Made by a program: the position numbers and the translations under genes. The notes beneath the pieces were generated by a model. It worked only from the letters and a program-made list of their open reading frames with translations, was not told where the DNA came from and searched no databases. Positions 10,515 to 21,811 of a stretch of DNA of 64,000 nucleotides are shown here, piece after piece (the first letter of the stretch is position 1; each line of letters opens with the position of its first letter). The DNA lies in assembly GCF_010015445.1 (NCBI RefSeq), contig NC_053120.1, forward strand, positions 5,207,614-5,271,613, in the 5' to 3' direction. The stretch is from Perca fluviatilis (taxonomy: Eukaryota > Chordata > Actinopteri > Perciformes > Percidae).

Positions 10515-11284
10515 TAGAGCTGTAACGGGTCCTTAGAAGTTAGACCCCACAAGACCCGAGCCCGACAGAATTCGGCCCGAGCCCGACAAGTACACTTTGA
10601 TTGACAGCTTTTTGAAAGCCCAAACTCGTTTACGGCCCGACATTATTCAAATGTGCTCACGCACACAGCTCTTTTGCCAAGAATTTGTCATTTATAAATT
10701 TGTTTTAACATCATTTATTCATGACTAACGTAGGCTATAGGCCACTTGGAAGTTGGAACAAAGAAAGAAAGTCCTCCAGAGGCCAGCCTCACCTGACGCA
10801 TCACCTGACCGCTCATTTACCGCGCAAACCGGAGCGCCAGGAGAGCTAAGATGGTTAGCTAGCACCACCGAAGTGCGCAGAGCTCAAGCTACACAACACA
10901 CTACGCAAACATGAAATTTAATTCAGCCAACGTTAGTACTACTTGTTATTGTCTCCTTCACGAGTGACAATGGGGTGCCTCCGTTTCAGATGCTCCCACA
11001 TTGCTGTTGTGCTGGTGTGGTATGCCATCTCCATTTGGCAAAGAGCGCAAATAACGGCACCTTTTACGTTTGGGACTAAATTTGAAGTATTCCCATACCT
11101 TCGATGATTTAGGGCGAGCTGTTTTTTTAGGACTTCTTCTTTTATTGGGGCTTTTTGGAGGGCTTTGTTGGGAGTTATGTGCGGAGGTTGCTGTTTCGTT
11201 CTCCATTTTGCAACGTTTTGGTCTCCCACGTGTGTGTGGCGAGCTGTTTGACGTCGACGTCATCGACGCATCGCTACAGGCCTA
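10515..11284 (-). mobile_element. hAT-derived remnant with a BED-finger segment
   Basis: Ends are TAGAGCTGTAACGGGTCC at 10515 and, inverted, TAGGCCTGTAGCGATGCG ending at 11284, a short imperfect inverted pair typical of hAT elements. Between them the minus strand encodes a broken BED zinc finger and nothing of the catalytic domain. The 8-bp flanks do not match, so the boundaries are tentative. Confidence 0.5.
10939..11263 (-). pseudogene. Frameshifted BED zinc finger of a hAT transposase
   Basis: Two overlapping minus-strand frames make one domain. One gives a basic, Ser/Pro-rich N-terminus and the aromatic start [16 protein letters not shown]. The other gives [15 protein letters not shown] and then HLKRRHP. 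Together they carry the BED signature: the W-E-Y-F aromatic block, C-x2-C and H-x4-H. The switch falls at the AAAAGG run near 11060-11068, implying a small indel. BED fingers are the DNA-binding N-termini of hAT transposases and of ZBED proteins derived from them. No DDE catalytic region follows, so this is a dead fragment. Confidence 0.75.
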
Positions 11285-12128
11285 ATTTAAAACCAATGTA
11301 TTTAACGTAGCAGGTATTGTAGACCAGGCTCTTGCATCCCTTCTGCATGTTTGATTAAAGAACAGCAGGTCTCCTCTCTGTAAACAGAGCCTGTGTAAAC
11401 ATCTGCTGTTTCAACCTGACTTTAATTGCGGTTACATTTGAACCGTGTCCTGACCTGAAGGCAGACACACCCCCTCCACGTCTGACTCGTCTAACACACA
11501 GCTCTTCGTGCAGGAGCGCTGGCTCGTGAATCGATACAAACAGCTGTGATCAGAGCCTGTCCTCTGGTATCCCTTCAGCTTCTGTTTTAGACCGCCCGGG
11601 TCCTTCATATGCGTTGTTTTCATGTGTGTCATCGTAAAAATTTGTCACGCACAGAAACCTTGCACACTGAGTCGGATGCATATTAATCCATTGCAAAACA
11701 TTTCTCAAAACATTGCATAATAGAGTCTTGGAGCAGCGAGGACGGTTTTGTTGTCGTCTCTCTTCTTAAAAAGAGAAAAAGAAATATTGAGTCCATCCAA
11801 TCCTGGGATTGCGCAGCGAGCAAGGAGAGTTCCAGCTCCTTATAAAGAAACCAATTCACCCTAAACGGAGGATGGCAGTATGTTGACGGTATCGACACAA
11901 ACGGAACACCTCAAATGTTTCCTGAGAACGCGAAAAACTGCAGGAAATTTAACCCAATGTGAATTTTATTTTTATTTTTGTGACGGCAAAAGTTTCGGAG
12001 GCTGTCAGTATGTAGACGTGTTTGGCAAAGTGTGCAAGGACCTTCAGGGTCAACATGAACAGCAGGTTTAGCTGGTTACACTTTCAGTATTAGGAGCTGA
12101 ATGATGTCATTGTCATTTCCTAACATCT

Positions 12129-12129
<1 letters not shown>
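11285..12129. other. Non-coding DNA, nothing recognised
   Basis: No repeat termini and no domain in any frame. The short frames at 11432-11898 have no similarity that I recognise. Confidence 0.4.

Positions 12130-12213
<84 letters not shown>
12130..12213. repeat. (AC)n microsatellite
   Basis: About 42 AC dinucleotides. It is followed by a 95-bp segment (12220-12312) that recurs next to another (AC)n at 62.4 kb. Confidence 0.98.
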
Positions 12214-12219
<6 letters not shown>

Positions 12220-12220
<1 letters not shown>

Positions 12221-12312
12221 CAGTCTCTGACCTCTTAGCTGTCTTCCATGCTGCTACATTTAATTTTCAGTCTGTACAAGTAGCAGCGATTAGCGGATTG
12301 CTTGTCATTCTT
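12220..12312. repeat. Dispersed repeat paired with (AC)n, copy 1
   Basis: Contains CTGACCTCTTAGCTGTCTTC and CATGCTGCTACATT, then CAGTCTGTACAAG and GCGATTAGCGGATTGCTTGT. The same order occurs at 62475-62555 with few differences, and both copies sit immediately 3' of an (AC)n tract. This suggests a dispersed element that carries its own microsatellite. Confidence 0.8.
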
Positions 12313-12329
12313 CTAAATCAATTATATTC

Positions 12330-12338
12330 ACACACACA

Positions 12339-12409
<71 letters not shown>
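12330..12409. repeat. (AC)n microsatellite
   Basis: AC dinucleotide tract with one ACC interruption near 12345. The 60 aa His/Thr frame and its complement are artefacts. Confidence 0.98.
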
Positions 12410-12410
<1 letters not shown>

Positions 12411-13300
12411 CATCCTGTTTGTGCAATCAAAGAATCGGTCAGCTGATTCTGTCCAGGGACCCTTTTGTTTCCAACAATAGAACAAACAATGCACAAAACC
12501 TGTTTACACTGGTCTGTTTCAAATGACCAGTACAGGAATGTTTGAGGTATGCATCATTTGTAACAGTGATAGAATAAAGTCAGTCAGACGGATTAAAATC
12601 TCACTCAGCGTTCCCATATTTTCTGGATGGTACGATAAAGGAAAGATGTGACGCCTAATCAAACTTTCCATCTACACTATGCTAAAAAACAAATTAATTA
12701 AAAATATTCTTGTTTTTTCAATAATTTTTCAGTTTTAAGCCTGAACAGATTCGTTCTAAAATGGAAAATGAGAGTAAAACTGAAACTACCTTACAATGAT
12801 GTTTTGTTCTGGAAAGTTACCCTTATGGTTATCTATATATTTTTCTTTTAGAGAACAAACAGCCCGTGGCTGAGTAATTTCAACAGGGAGCTTTTGAGTG
12901 TAACAACAAACTCTTGGGTGCTCCACATATCTGTGAGGAACTTAATGTCTCCTGAAGAAAAACTCTTCTCCTCCAGATGAAAAGTTGCAGTTACTTGTCA
13001 AAAACGTCTCCTCTTGCCTTCATAGGGCCTTTCATCGGTTCCTGTCACCTGATTGGCTCACAGAGCCTGTCTTCCTGTGACGTTCCCAGTCCGGTATTTC
13101 TCTGCCCGTTGGCAAGTGTCTTTTTGTTCGACGAGGGCCCCGCTGGGGCCTGTCACAGACTGATGGCAGCATTATTGTAGACCCCAAATAGTTTCTGTGA
13201 TAACAGAATCATGAACGGAGTCGGGAAATCGAGAATTTAAAAAAAGCTATAAGACAGATTCCATAGGCCATGTTACGGCCATAGCAAACAAAAACACACA
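12410..13300. other. Non-coding DNA, nothing recognised
   Basis: Mixed composition. A 67 aa frame at 12977-13180 has no domain or splice context that supports it. Confidence 0.35.
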
Positions 13301-13304
13301 TTAA

Positions 13305-13821
13305 AGGACAAATCGACGCAAAATGAACCTAGGGGTTAATAACACATGGGTACCGAGTCGACCGTTCTCTGGGATATGTTTTCATGCTAATCGAATGTGA
13401 CTAGTTTTAGCGCAAACCGCTAATTAGCTTGTAGCGCTAGTCGTCGGTGCATGGATGAAATAAAAATAAATCTCTATTTATACACCACTAACATAGCTCA
13501 AAATAGCACCACACTTCCACGGTAGCATAATGAGGGTCCCTACATGTAAACCGAAGCTTTGACAACTTTGTAAGTGTACAGACAGTTTATTAAAAAGATA
13601 GTTTAGAAGGACAGTACCGTTCACGTATACAGGCAGGCGCCATGTCTGTGGGAAAACAGACAAACACCGTGTAACGTAGCTCAAGCGCGGCGTTCGTCGT
13701 AATTAGCGGTTCGCGCTAAAACTGGTCACATCCGATTAGCATGAAAACGTATCCCAGAGAACGGTCGACTCTGTACACACGTTATTAACCCCTGGGTTCA
13801 TTTTGCTTCACATTTGTCCAT
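13305..13821. mobile_element. Long-TIR MITE with TTAA target sites
   Basis: Inverted arms of about 125 bp (13305-13430 and 13700-13821) share AAAATGAACC, GGGGTTAATAAC, CGACCGTTCTCTGGGATA and CATGCTAATCG. TTAA flanks both ends (13301-13304 and 13822-13825), the target of piggyBac-like transposases. The centre (13430-13700) is non-coding. Confidence 0.85.
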
Positions 13822-13825
13822 TTAA

Positions 13826-14519
13826 ATGTGAACCGAGAATTAGTTAAAGTCAATTAAAGTTTATTCACAACTTAACTATTATTGATTAGACCAACACTAT
13901 GAGAGTCTGGAGGTCTGGCCAAACAGAACAAAAGAAGGTAAGAAGCCTGAGCCAACCCATCAGGGCCGTCAAACCCAGACCCCCCCTCCCCCATCCTCCC
14001 CCCAAAAAACTAAAGAGTAATGACTATCTAACAGACACAAAGCCGTCAAAAACTAGACTAGACCTCCCTCCTCAAAGCAATAAAACACAACAGAAGACAA
14101 CGGTGATCAGAGCTGCTTCAGGGGCCATCCACATGGAAAATCTATGCATGAACCTACATGTATATTCTGCTCAAGTAAATAAAACCCCCCAAAAATTCCC
14201 CTCTGCAGGAAAAACCCTGGATTTGACAATATGACTACGTCAAATTTTCCGACCGAGCCGCCCCACTGTAACTGTAGTTTAAAAATACTCTTATAAATAC
14301 ATTAAAAAGATCGTTCCCAGTGGCCACCAGGCTTGCCAAACACTTGGGGGGGGGGTCTGGTCACATGGTCTCTCTGCCATGGTTCAATGAAAGCTGTCCA
14401 GTCCACAAACGCAACAAACAGTCAGGCGGTGTTCCTGCAGTGGCGCGGCTGAGCCCAACGCCTGCTTCCTGTTGCCTATTGTTTACCGCGGCTATTAAAA
14501 GTTTAAAATAGGCCGATCC
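13826..14519. other. Non-coding DNA with possible repeat ends
   Basis: The C-rich tract at 13975-14010 and the segment TCTGCAGGAAAAACCCTGGA at about 14200-14220 resemble sequence at 26005-26050 (TATGCAGGGAAAACCCCTGG). They may be ends of one dispersed element. No coding sequence is recognised. Confidence 0.3.
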
Positions 14520-14573
14520 AGCGCAGAGTCTCCTCTTCACTTGTACAGCGCAGAGTCTCCTCTTCACTTGTAC
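14520..14573. repeat. Perfect 27-bp tandem duplication
   Basis: AGCGCAGAGTCTCCTCTTCA plus CTTGTAC occurs twice in tandem (14520-14546 and 14547-14573) with no differences, so the duplication is recent. Confidence 0.97.
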
Positions 14574-14753
14574 TAATATTTGACTTAAATTGCTCTTTGT
14601 TTACCTTATTTGGATATTCATTTACATCTTCCTTCTTTTTGCTTCAGTCATTGTCTTCTTGTGTTTTTCTTCATACTTGGTCCTCTCCCTTTGTTTTTCC
14701 ATGCAACAGGCAGTTTCTTTTTTGTTCTGTCATCAGACATTTACAATACATGC

Positions 14754-15460
14754 TAGGGCTGCACAATATATTGTTATTATCGTGAAATTAACTGGCGCAA
14801 TAAACAGATTGCGAGAGGCTGCGACGTATCACAAAAGACACAGGTATTTTTTTGTGTTGGATGAAAGAAAATATCAATAGAAAACTGCACTTTAAAATGT
14901 AACTGTCATTTATTTTTTTAGTGGTGCCTTTTGTGTTCAATTCAATATTCAGTTTGTCCGATAAAAGAAAGTGGGAAATGATTTCATTTGTTTTAAATTC
15001 AACATTCTTCATTTGTTGTATTTTAGCAGAATACCGAAAGCAGCAGAACACTTTAATACTGTTTATTTAGCACAAGTAATATCATTATGGTGATATATTC
15101 AACAACGTTATATACACATATAATATATACATAACACAGTTGCATTCATAGGAACTCCAAAAAGCAACTTAAATATGATTTGACAAGTTCATTACTGAGC
15201 TCTTCCAGACATTTTAAATGAACAACAAACTGTTCTTTTTAATAAAAAAGAATAAATATGAAGCGGGAATCTAAAACAAACAGACCATACATATCGATAT
15301 TTTCACTTTGCATTGATTGGATCGTGGATCATTGAATCGATGTTGTTAAAAATTTTAATTTATTTAAATTTAACAATATATTAACGTTTTACAGTACTTA
15401 AATATATAATAAGAAAGAGAGAGTGTGATATTTTGATGTCCGTTTCGGTACCCAACCCTA
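14754..15460. mobile_element. Composite of hAT-MITE ends
   Basis: TAGGGCTGCACAATATATTG begins at 14754, and a reverse end, TTTCGGTACCCAACCCTA, finishes at 15460. The second matches the family at 7339-7684. The two ends differ and the 8-bp flanks do not match, so this is probably two elements joined by deletion or nesting. The interior is A/T-rich and non-coding. Confidence 0.4.
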
Positions 15461-16075
15461 TTCGTAGATGCTTAGATTAGAATGTAAACACACGTTTACA
15501 AAACCTTCAAAATCCAACACACAAGCTTCCAGCGATTTCTCCCTGCAGCGAAGTTTATTGATAAGTAGAGATTGGAGGATAATCCGTTGTGCTCACGAGA
15601 GAGATGTTCCCAGTTGAAGCCCACCAGCAGGATCACCAGCAAACACGGACCATGCGTGATAAGTACATGCGACCGCGATTAAGAAGCGCTGTCGAGTTAA
15701 GAGCGGGCTTCAAGTAAAGGAGTGTAAGGGGGCGGGAGCGTAGCTAGCTGTGTGTAAACACTCATCATGTGAGCCCAGCCGCTCGGCTTAATATCGCTCC
15801 ACGCTAAACTTAAATCGCTCATCTACAACGATACTTTTAAAACGGTGCCGGTGCCTAAGCCGATACTTAAAAACAAGAAAATAAAAAGAAGAAGGAAGAG
15901 CGCAAAATGACAGTCAGCGACATTAAAGAACGGCTTGTTTATTGCTGAGGCCATACGGTCAAAATTAAGTTATTTATCAAACATGTAATAAGAACTTTAT
16001 AACCTTTTTTACCAGTACACTGTTGAAATGTCAAAACAAACCACAAAATGGAAAGAATGTTGTTTAACAATAGCT
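15461..16075. other. Non-coding DNA, possible decayed element
   Basis: CpG-containing sequence around 15590-15800 without coding potential. GGTGCCGGTGCCTAAG near 15845 resembles decayed hAT-MITE ends. No boundaries could be set. Confidence 0.3.
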
Positions 16076-16262
16076 TAGGTCATTAAGACTAGAAAAGTGT
16101 AGTATGAATGCAGTCCATTTACCATCTGTAAAACAAAGTTTCTCCACAAAGAATCCTGCAAAAGCACCACTTCAAATGTGTTTAACAGAACAAGTTTCTT
16201 GAAAATAAATCATTCAGCATTGACAAAAAAGCATAAAAATGACTAATTGCCTATAGAAAACT
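16076..16262. mobile_element. Decayed copy of the 28842-29174 hAT MITE
   Basis: Shares an ordered series with the intact element: TTAAGACTAGAAAAG, CCATCTGTAAAAC, GTTTCTCCACAA, AATCCTGCAAAAGCACCACTT, AAGCATAAAAATGACTAAT. The terminal repeats are no longer recognisable. Confidence 0.7.
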
Positions 16263-16599
16263 AATCGAGAAGAACCTAGGAGGGGTTTTTATGTTTGACT
16301 GAATAAAAAGCTGGAGTCTGACTTGGTGACACCCGGTCTGAACACTGCTATCTAAACATTTCATATTTTCTACATCAGCTAGCACATTTACTTGGCTCTG
16401 CAGTTGATGTGATCAGCGTTCCCTTACTGCATTCGTTGGCTTCCAGCCGGAGCTCTCAGAGGTTTTATGCAGGAATGGAGGCCGTGTTTTAGCAGATTTA
16501 GGTCTGGTTGTTCTGCCTTCAAAAAAAAAATCACATCATCCCTATCGGATCAGCAGGATACGTCACGCCTGCTGTCATGATCGTCAAATCCGTCACAGG

Positions 16600-16600
<1 letters not shown>

Positions 16601-16694
<94 letters not shown>

Positions 16695-16720
16695 TGTGTG
16701 TGTGTGTGTGTGTGTGTGTT
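16601..16720. repeat. Long (TG)n microsatellite
   Basis: About 59 TG repeats with one GGG interruption near 16690. The reading frames on both strands here are artefacts. Confidence 0.98.
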
Positions 16721-16989
16721 TCTTCCCGAGGCAGTTGTTATACAAGTGACAGACAGAATGTAAGCCCTACATATGATAAGCTGTATGTTGCCGTCTCTTG
16801 ACATTCACTAAATGAGTGAAAGGGACTTTCTTACAACCTGCGGTGTCTTTTTCAGTGGGATTATTTTAACTGAAATGCATCCCCAACTAAAAGCAGGCAT
16901 CTAATGTAGAGCTGTAAAGATTAATCGAGAAAATAATCCACAGATTAATCGACATTGAAAATAATCGTCAATTGCAGCCTGGGCTTTAA

Positions 16990-17329
16990 AGGAATACGCT
17001 ACCGTTTGTTGAAATAGGGCTTATCACGGTCTACCCTGGCTGTAGATAGGTGGGCCAACGCATTTTTTGTCTCAGTGCAAGTAATTAGGTTGGTTTTTTT
17101 TGTCTTTTGTTGGCTCACTTTTACTCACAACATGCTAACCGGCAACATAGGATTCCATTCACTACGCTAAGCTAACTAGCGGCGGCGCTGCCGGTGTTGC
17201 ACCGGACTAAAACAATGCATGCACAAAAAATGCGTTGGCCCACCTATCTCCAGCTAAGGGAGACCCCACCTATCTACAGTTAGGGGAGACCGTGCTAAGA
17301 CCTATTTCAACAAACTGTAGAATATCCCT
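16990..17329. mobile_element. TTAA-flanked MITE
   Basis: Inverted arms share GTTTGTTGAAATAGG, CACGGTCT, GTAGATAGGTGGG and CCAACGCATTTTTTGT. TTAA flanks both ends (16986-16989 and 17330-17333). The right arm carries a small internal duplication of the CACCTATCT...GGGGAGACC segment (about 17245-17295). Non-coding. Confidence 0.85.
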
Positions 17330-17344
17330 TTAAATTAACACCTG

Positions 17345-18365
17345 CCAATCCGCCAAAAGAAGGTAAAAATGAACTTTGGCGGGTGACATTGTAACGTTAC
17401 TAGCATTGGCAGGTGATAAATGAAGAAAATTACACTGCGTCTGTTTGAATCGGTCGACTGAGGAAACAAAGCAGAAATGTTGCCAGATTAGAAAGAAATT
17501 TGGGCGGTTTTGTGTGGGTGTTTGGCTTTGAAACGTAGTATTTATCAGACAATACCATGTTGTGACGTTCCATACAACAATCGTGTTACGGTGAAACCGA
17601 GAAGACGAACGAAATGGCGCAAAACAAACCAGAGGATCTGAGATTAAAGTAAAGTTAGTTAGGGAAAAAAAAGAAGAAACAAACGTGACGATATTTTTGG
17701 GGAGTTAAGAAACCAGAAGAGCAAAAGAGGAAGGCTGCAGGGACAGGGGACAAAAAGAGAAAACATGGCTAGTGGAATATCTGATTGGCTGGTAACTTTT
17801 AAAATCTACTAGCCATGTTGGCTGGCAATCAAAAAAGTTAATTTAAAGCCCTGGTTGCAACCCTACATACATCCAGGGTTCAAAATCAAGTTTTTTGTCC
17901 ACCAGCCAAATGGCTAGTAAATGTTTAAATTTGATATATTACCATTGGTTTGTTTTGGCCGGTGAGTGAAGTAAATGTAGCAGCCCAAGGTTCAACAGTA
18001 AGGGTTGCCCGATGGCCCGGGGCAAGTAAAACGCCACGTTGGGCGAGTAAATATAACAACCCAGAAGCCCGTTTAGGCATCATCGTTTCATAATTATTTC
18101 ATTTGAATGTGCCGTTGGCCAATCAAGAAATGAGTTGGCAATTGATGCTTTTGACGTATTTTCTTTTTCTTTTTCTCAACAATCTTTTGATGCTTTCAAC
18201 AGTCAAGAATTTTTGTAATTTTTTGTTGTTGACATTTTTGTTGACATTTTTTTAAAAATGTTTTTTCACGCTTTTTGAAGTTTGGCATTTTGTCTATTTT
18301 TTTCCAAATTTTTTTTTTGACAATTTTTTTTATAGGGGCCAGTAAAAATTGACTTTGGGCAAATA
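17345..18365. mobile_element. Patchwork of CAGGGTTCAAAAT and related element pieces
   Basis: 17877-17955 has CAGGGTTCAAAATCAAG and CCACCAGCCAAATGGCTAGT, the left end of a family also present at 59.46 and 60.5 kb. 17765-17860 has a related reverse end (CTAGCCATGTTGGCTGG). 17990-18045 contains TGCCCGATGGCCCGGGGCAA and AAAACGCCACG, repeated at 50185-50220. 18170-18340 is T-rich and resembles the interior of the TTAACCCTTGTGTT MITEs. The pieces cannot be resolved into complete elements. Confidence 0.5.
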
Positions 18366-18369
18366 TATT

Positions 18370-18392
18370 GTTATTATTATTATTATTATTAT
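18370..18392. repeat. (ATT)n microsatellite
   Basis: Seven to eight TTA/ATT units followed by a T run. Confidence 0.9.
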
Positions 18393-18659
18393 TTTTTTTT
18401 GTTGTCGGACTGGAAAAGTGGAAAAAAAGAACCCTTAGAGTTGAATCCTGCAGTCACTTGCTGATTTCTCCAGCGTTTTGGCTTGTAAAAGGCGCTTATT
18501 TTGAACCCCGCACACATCCGAGCAAAGATTAAACTCTTTGTCTCGTCTCCTTTGTGTCATCTTGTGTGCGTTTTTTAATTCCTCCCCCCCCCCCCACAGC
18601 TCAACACAGACTGCCACGTGATTATTGCCGGCTGCACAGTAATAAATGCCATTTTTATG

Positions 18660-18960
18660 CATTGATATATGGGGCCCTTCTAGGTTATAATTCTAGTTAA
18701 TGAGGGCGTTATAATTAATGTCATCACCCTCTGCATCTGAGCCACCCCATTACCGCCCTTCTAGGAACCCTATAATGGCACACAGTAGACATTTGGGCTC
18801 CATCAATCAGCCCCTTGGCCTGTGCAGCGCTTGGGACGGCGATCAGCTGCAGTGTCCCAGAGGTCGTTCTGGCTCAACGGCAGCTGCACTCTGATCGCAC
18901 ATAGCCGGTTAAGGAAACCACTCTACCGTATCATCGCAGGGGAGAAGCAGGTTTAATGGT
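18660..18960. promoter_or_regulatory. Candidate conserved non-coding element
   Basis: Non-repetitive, balanced composition, with several homeodomain-type TAAT cores (CTAGTTAATGAGGG, TTATAATTAATGTCATCA) and no reading frame. Inference only: conservation cannot be assessed from a single sequence. Confidence 0.2.
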
Positions 18961-19165
18961 TAACCTAAAAGATACCTAATGAACAGGGAAGAGCAAAGAG
19001 CCAAGGCTACTGTGGAGCAAGTCAGTCAATATCTGATATTAAAACATACTTTCTTCAATTCCTGACATCATGTAATATTAAATGTGTTTTGCAAAAAAAA
19101 AATTTTTAATTAATTCAATCTCAATAACTTCAAAGCATGAATCATCAATCCGACCAAAATTAGAT

Positions 19166-19440
19166 TAGGGCTGCAACTAACTTATTATTTTCATTATGGA
19201 TTAATCTGTCGATCATTTTCTGGATTAATGGAGAAGTTGTTAATTCTATAAAATGTCAGAAAATTGAAAAAAAAAATGTGGATCAGTGTTTCCCAAAAAG
19301 CCCAAGATGACATCCTCAAATGTCTTGTTTTGTCCCCAACTCAAAGATATACAGTTTCCTTTCCCAGAGGAGAGAAGAGACTAGAAAAATATTCACATTT
19401 AACAAGCTGGCATTACAGAAATTTAACTAAATCACTCAAA
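19166..19440. mobile_element. hAT-like MITE, TAGGGCTGCAACTAAC family
   Basis: Begins TAGGGCTGCAACTAAC. The body has GGATCAGTGTTTC, AAAAAGCCCAAGATGAC, AACTCAAAGATAT and CCCAGAGGAGAGAAGA. The same ordered body lies at 28700-29275, where it is split by another MITE. The right terminus is unclear. A different end (TAGGGCTGGGTATCGCC) begins at 19441. Confidence 0.65.
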
Positions 19441-19811
19441 TAGGGCTGGGTATCGCCAATGATTTCTTGAATTGATTCGATCCTGATTCGACATGAATCC
19501 GGTTAGGAAAGGGTTTTTCTTGGATATAAAAGACATTCTCACAGAACTTAGGCTTTAAAAGTGTACAAGCAAGAAGCAACCCTCGAAAATGTTTTTATAA
19601 TGCACCAGGTTAACATTAACATTACGTTAAGAACTGATTCCCAGAAATGTGGGCTTATTTGAAGCCTCCACCTGAATAATTTTAAAATGTCATAACCTTG
19701 TATAGAACAAAAAACAGAAAGTAATAAGACAACATAAAATGTATGCAAACTAATAAAATAAAAATACATACATATACAAAGAAACGGCAAAATAAATGTA
19801 TTGAATTAAAA

Positions 19812-19836
19812 GTGTGTGTGTGTGTGTGTGTGTGTG
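19812..19836. repeat. (GT)n microsatellite
   Basis: About 12 GT units. Confidence 0.95.
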
Positions 19837-20775
19837 GTGTATATCTGTATTCTGTATAAACTACTGAGCAAAAGTAATGATACATGTCGTTAGCATTATG
19901 ATGAAAGTTTCAAATTTATTAAATAATTGCTTAAAGCATTTAAACACTGTTTTGTGTTGGAGTTTGTAACAATCCAAAATCCTAACTTTGACTTAAAGAG
20001 AGCGAGATATAGAGCCTGTTTTTTTTTGTTTTTTTTTAGCTTCCAACAGAACATCCTTAATGAATAAAATCCATCACCGTGCCCCTGCTTAGTGCCACAT
20101 TATGCCTCTCCATTTCAACCTTTCTCCCCAGTCATTGAATCGGAGTGATGTGCTGATTTCACACTGAGCTAAATGTCACAATACTCTCCCGTTCACTCAG
20201 AGAACCTTTACTAGATGTCCTATGTCCTCCCCCTCCCTATTGTCTTTTCCCCGTCTCTCTCCTCTGCACCTTATTTTTTTTTTCTTCCACCGTTGAATCT
20301 TATTTTCTGCCCGCCGCTGTCCTGTGGTCCTAGACTACATCTACACATTGACATATATAAAATGGACCAACCGAGCCCGTTGCTCTGGACGGAGACCAGT
20401 GAAGGCTATTAGAAGCACTTTTCTGGTGATCACCAGCTTTACTGCGCAGCCTCCAACTGACAGAGACAACCTAAATGTGACCTAAAAATTCCTCTACTAT
20501 GTGACACAATCGTTAGCCTATTTTTATAAAAGCGTCTGCTACGGAGCCATAACGTGAGGTACAAGGTAATGGAGCCTTTTATACATTGTCGTGTTTCTTT
20601 AGAAATAAACAACGGACAAATAGAGTCTTTAAACTCTTCAGATGTAAAGTTATTCTCTGTCAAAGTGACGTCAAAATGAATGGGAGTCAATGGGATGCTA
20701 ACGGGAGGTGATGGCTTTGTAGCGTAAAAATGGCGCCATAGGAGGTTCGAGTTCTGAAGCGAAGCTTACCCCCTT
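19837..20775. other. Mostly unique non-coding DNA
   Basis: No repeat termini or coding domain. 20040-20210 is balanced, non-repetitive sequence and could be regulatory, but nothing specific supports that. Confidence 0.3.
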
Positions 20776-20776
20776 G

Positions 20777-21211
20777 CATCTACACTGCTACGTTTTCATT
20801 CTTAAGCCGTCCATATTAACACGTAACATGTCCGTTCGCACACACACTGGGCATGTGCGTGTGCCGGTGTAAATAGGAAGCTGACGTTACTCTGCGGGTG
20901 AAGATCACGGTTGTAGAAGTTGAAAATACAGAAAATTCTGTGAAGACAGAACAGCAACGGTGAAAAGTAACAGCAGGGATGTCTTATCTTGGACCGAGGA
21001 CGATGTGGAGCCACTGAAAGGTCTGTAAGCCTACCTAACGGATAAGACTGACTGACGTGCGTCCTGGTTTCCTAAAGGTCTCCGTTTGTGTCCGTCCTGA
21101 CTCCAACGCAACTCCGGAGTAGGCAGCCGTGTGTCCAAATGTCTCCGTTTTAGGGGCTCGGAAACGGAAAATATATTTGTTTCCAGACCCCAAAACGTAG
21201 TAGTGTAGATG
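20777..21211. mobile_element. MITE with CATCTACACTGCTACGTTTT termini
   Basis: The left 20 bp match the inverse of the right end (AAAACGTAGTAGTGTAGATG) with one mismatch. A second, partial copy of the right-hand region is at 44030-44150 (shared TTTCCGAGCCCCTAAAACGG). No transposase. The 68 and 89 aa minus frames at the right end lie inside the element and are spurious. Confidence 0.75.
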
Positions 21212-21333
21212 GAGCCGTAGTCCATCATACCACCCAATTAACAGCCTAGCAACTACATGTTTTTGGGTTACATTCAGGTCAAGCCAGTGACTATGGGGCA
21301 TCAAGAGTTTATTCTCACAAACACCAAATTAAG

Positions 21334-21761
21334 TTAACCCTTGTGTTGTCTTAACCCTAACCCAAGTACGTCAAAAGATCGGATCTCTAATTTCATTGAA
21401 TTTAGGGTGTTTTGTTAAATTGTTTAGCATTTGAGAAAAAAAATAAATAAACTGAAATATGAGTCTAAATAATTCATAATTTCTGCTTTTTTATCTCAAG
21501 ACTTAGGTATAATTTCCTATAAATTAGTTTTTTTTATTGACCATGAATTCCAAAAATAAGTAATAAGTGTAAAACTAGTTATGAGTTGGCGTTGGCGGTG
21601 TTCATACATGGTAGTGAAGAGAAGCGTTAAACGTCAAAAAAGCGCCAAAAAACATTGAATAAAAGCACCAAAAGTGTCGAAAAGGAAACAAAAATGTAAA
21701 AAAGTGATTTTCTGACCGGGAGGACGATGCACGGTCGAATGGAAGACAACACAAGGGTTAA
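21334..21761. mobile_element. A/T-rich MITE, TTAACCCTTGTGTT family, copy 4
   Basis: The left end TTAACCCTTGTGTTGTCTT and right end AAGACAACACAAGGGTTAA are a perfect 19-bp inverted pair, the best in the window for this family. The interior shares TTCATTGAATTTAGGGTGTT with copy 2 and has the same A-rich GCGTTAAACGTCAAAAAAGC-type words. Confidence 0.85.
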
Positions 21762-21811
21762 TGAAGAGTGTGCTCCTTGATGCATGTGGGTCTAAGAAAT
21801 GGACTCATATG

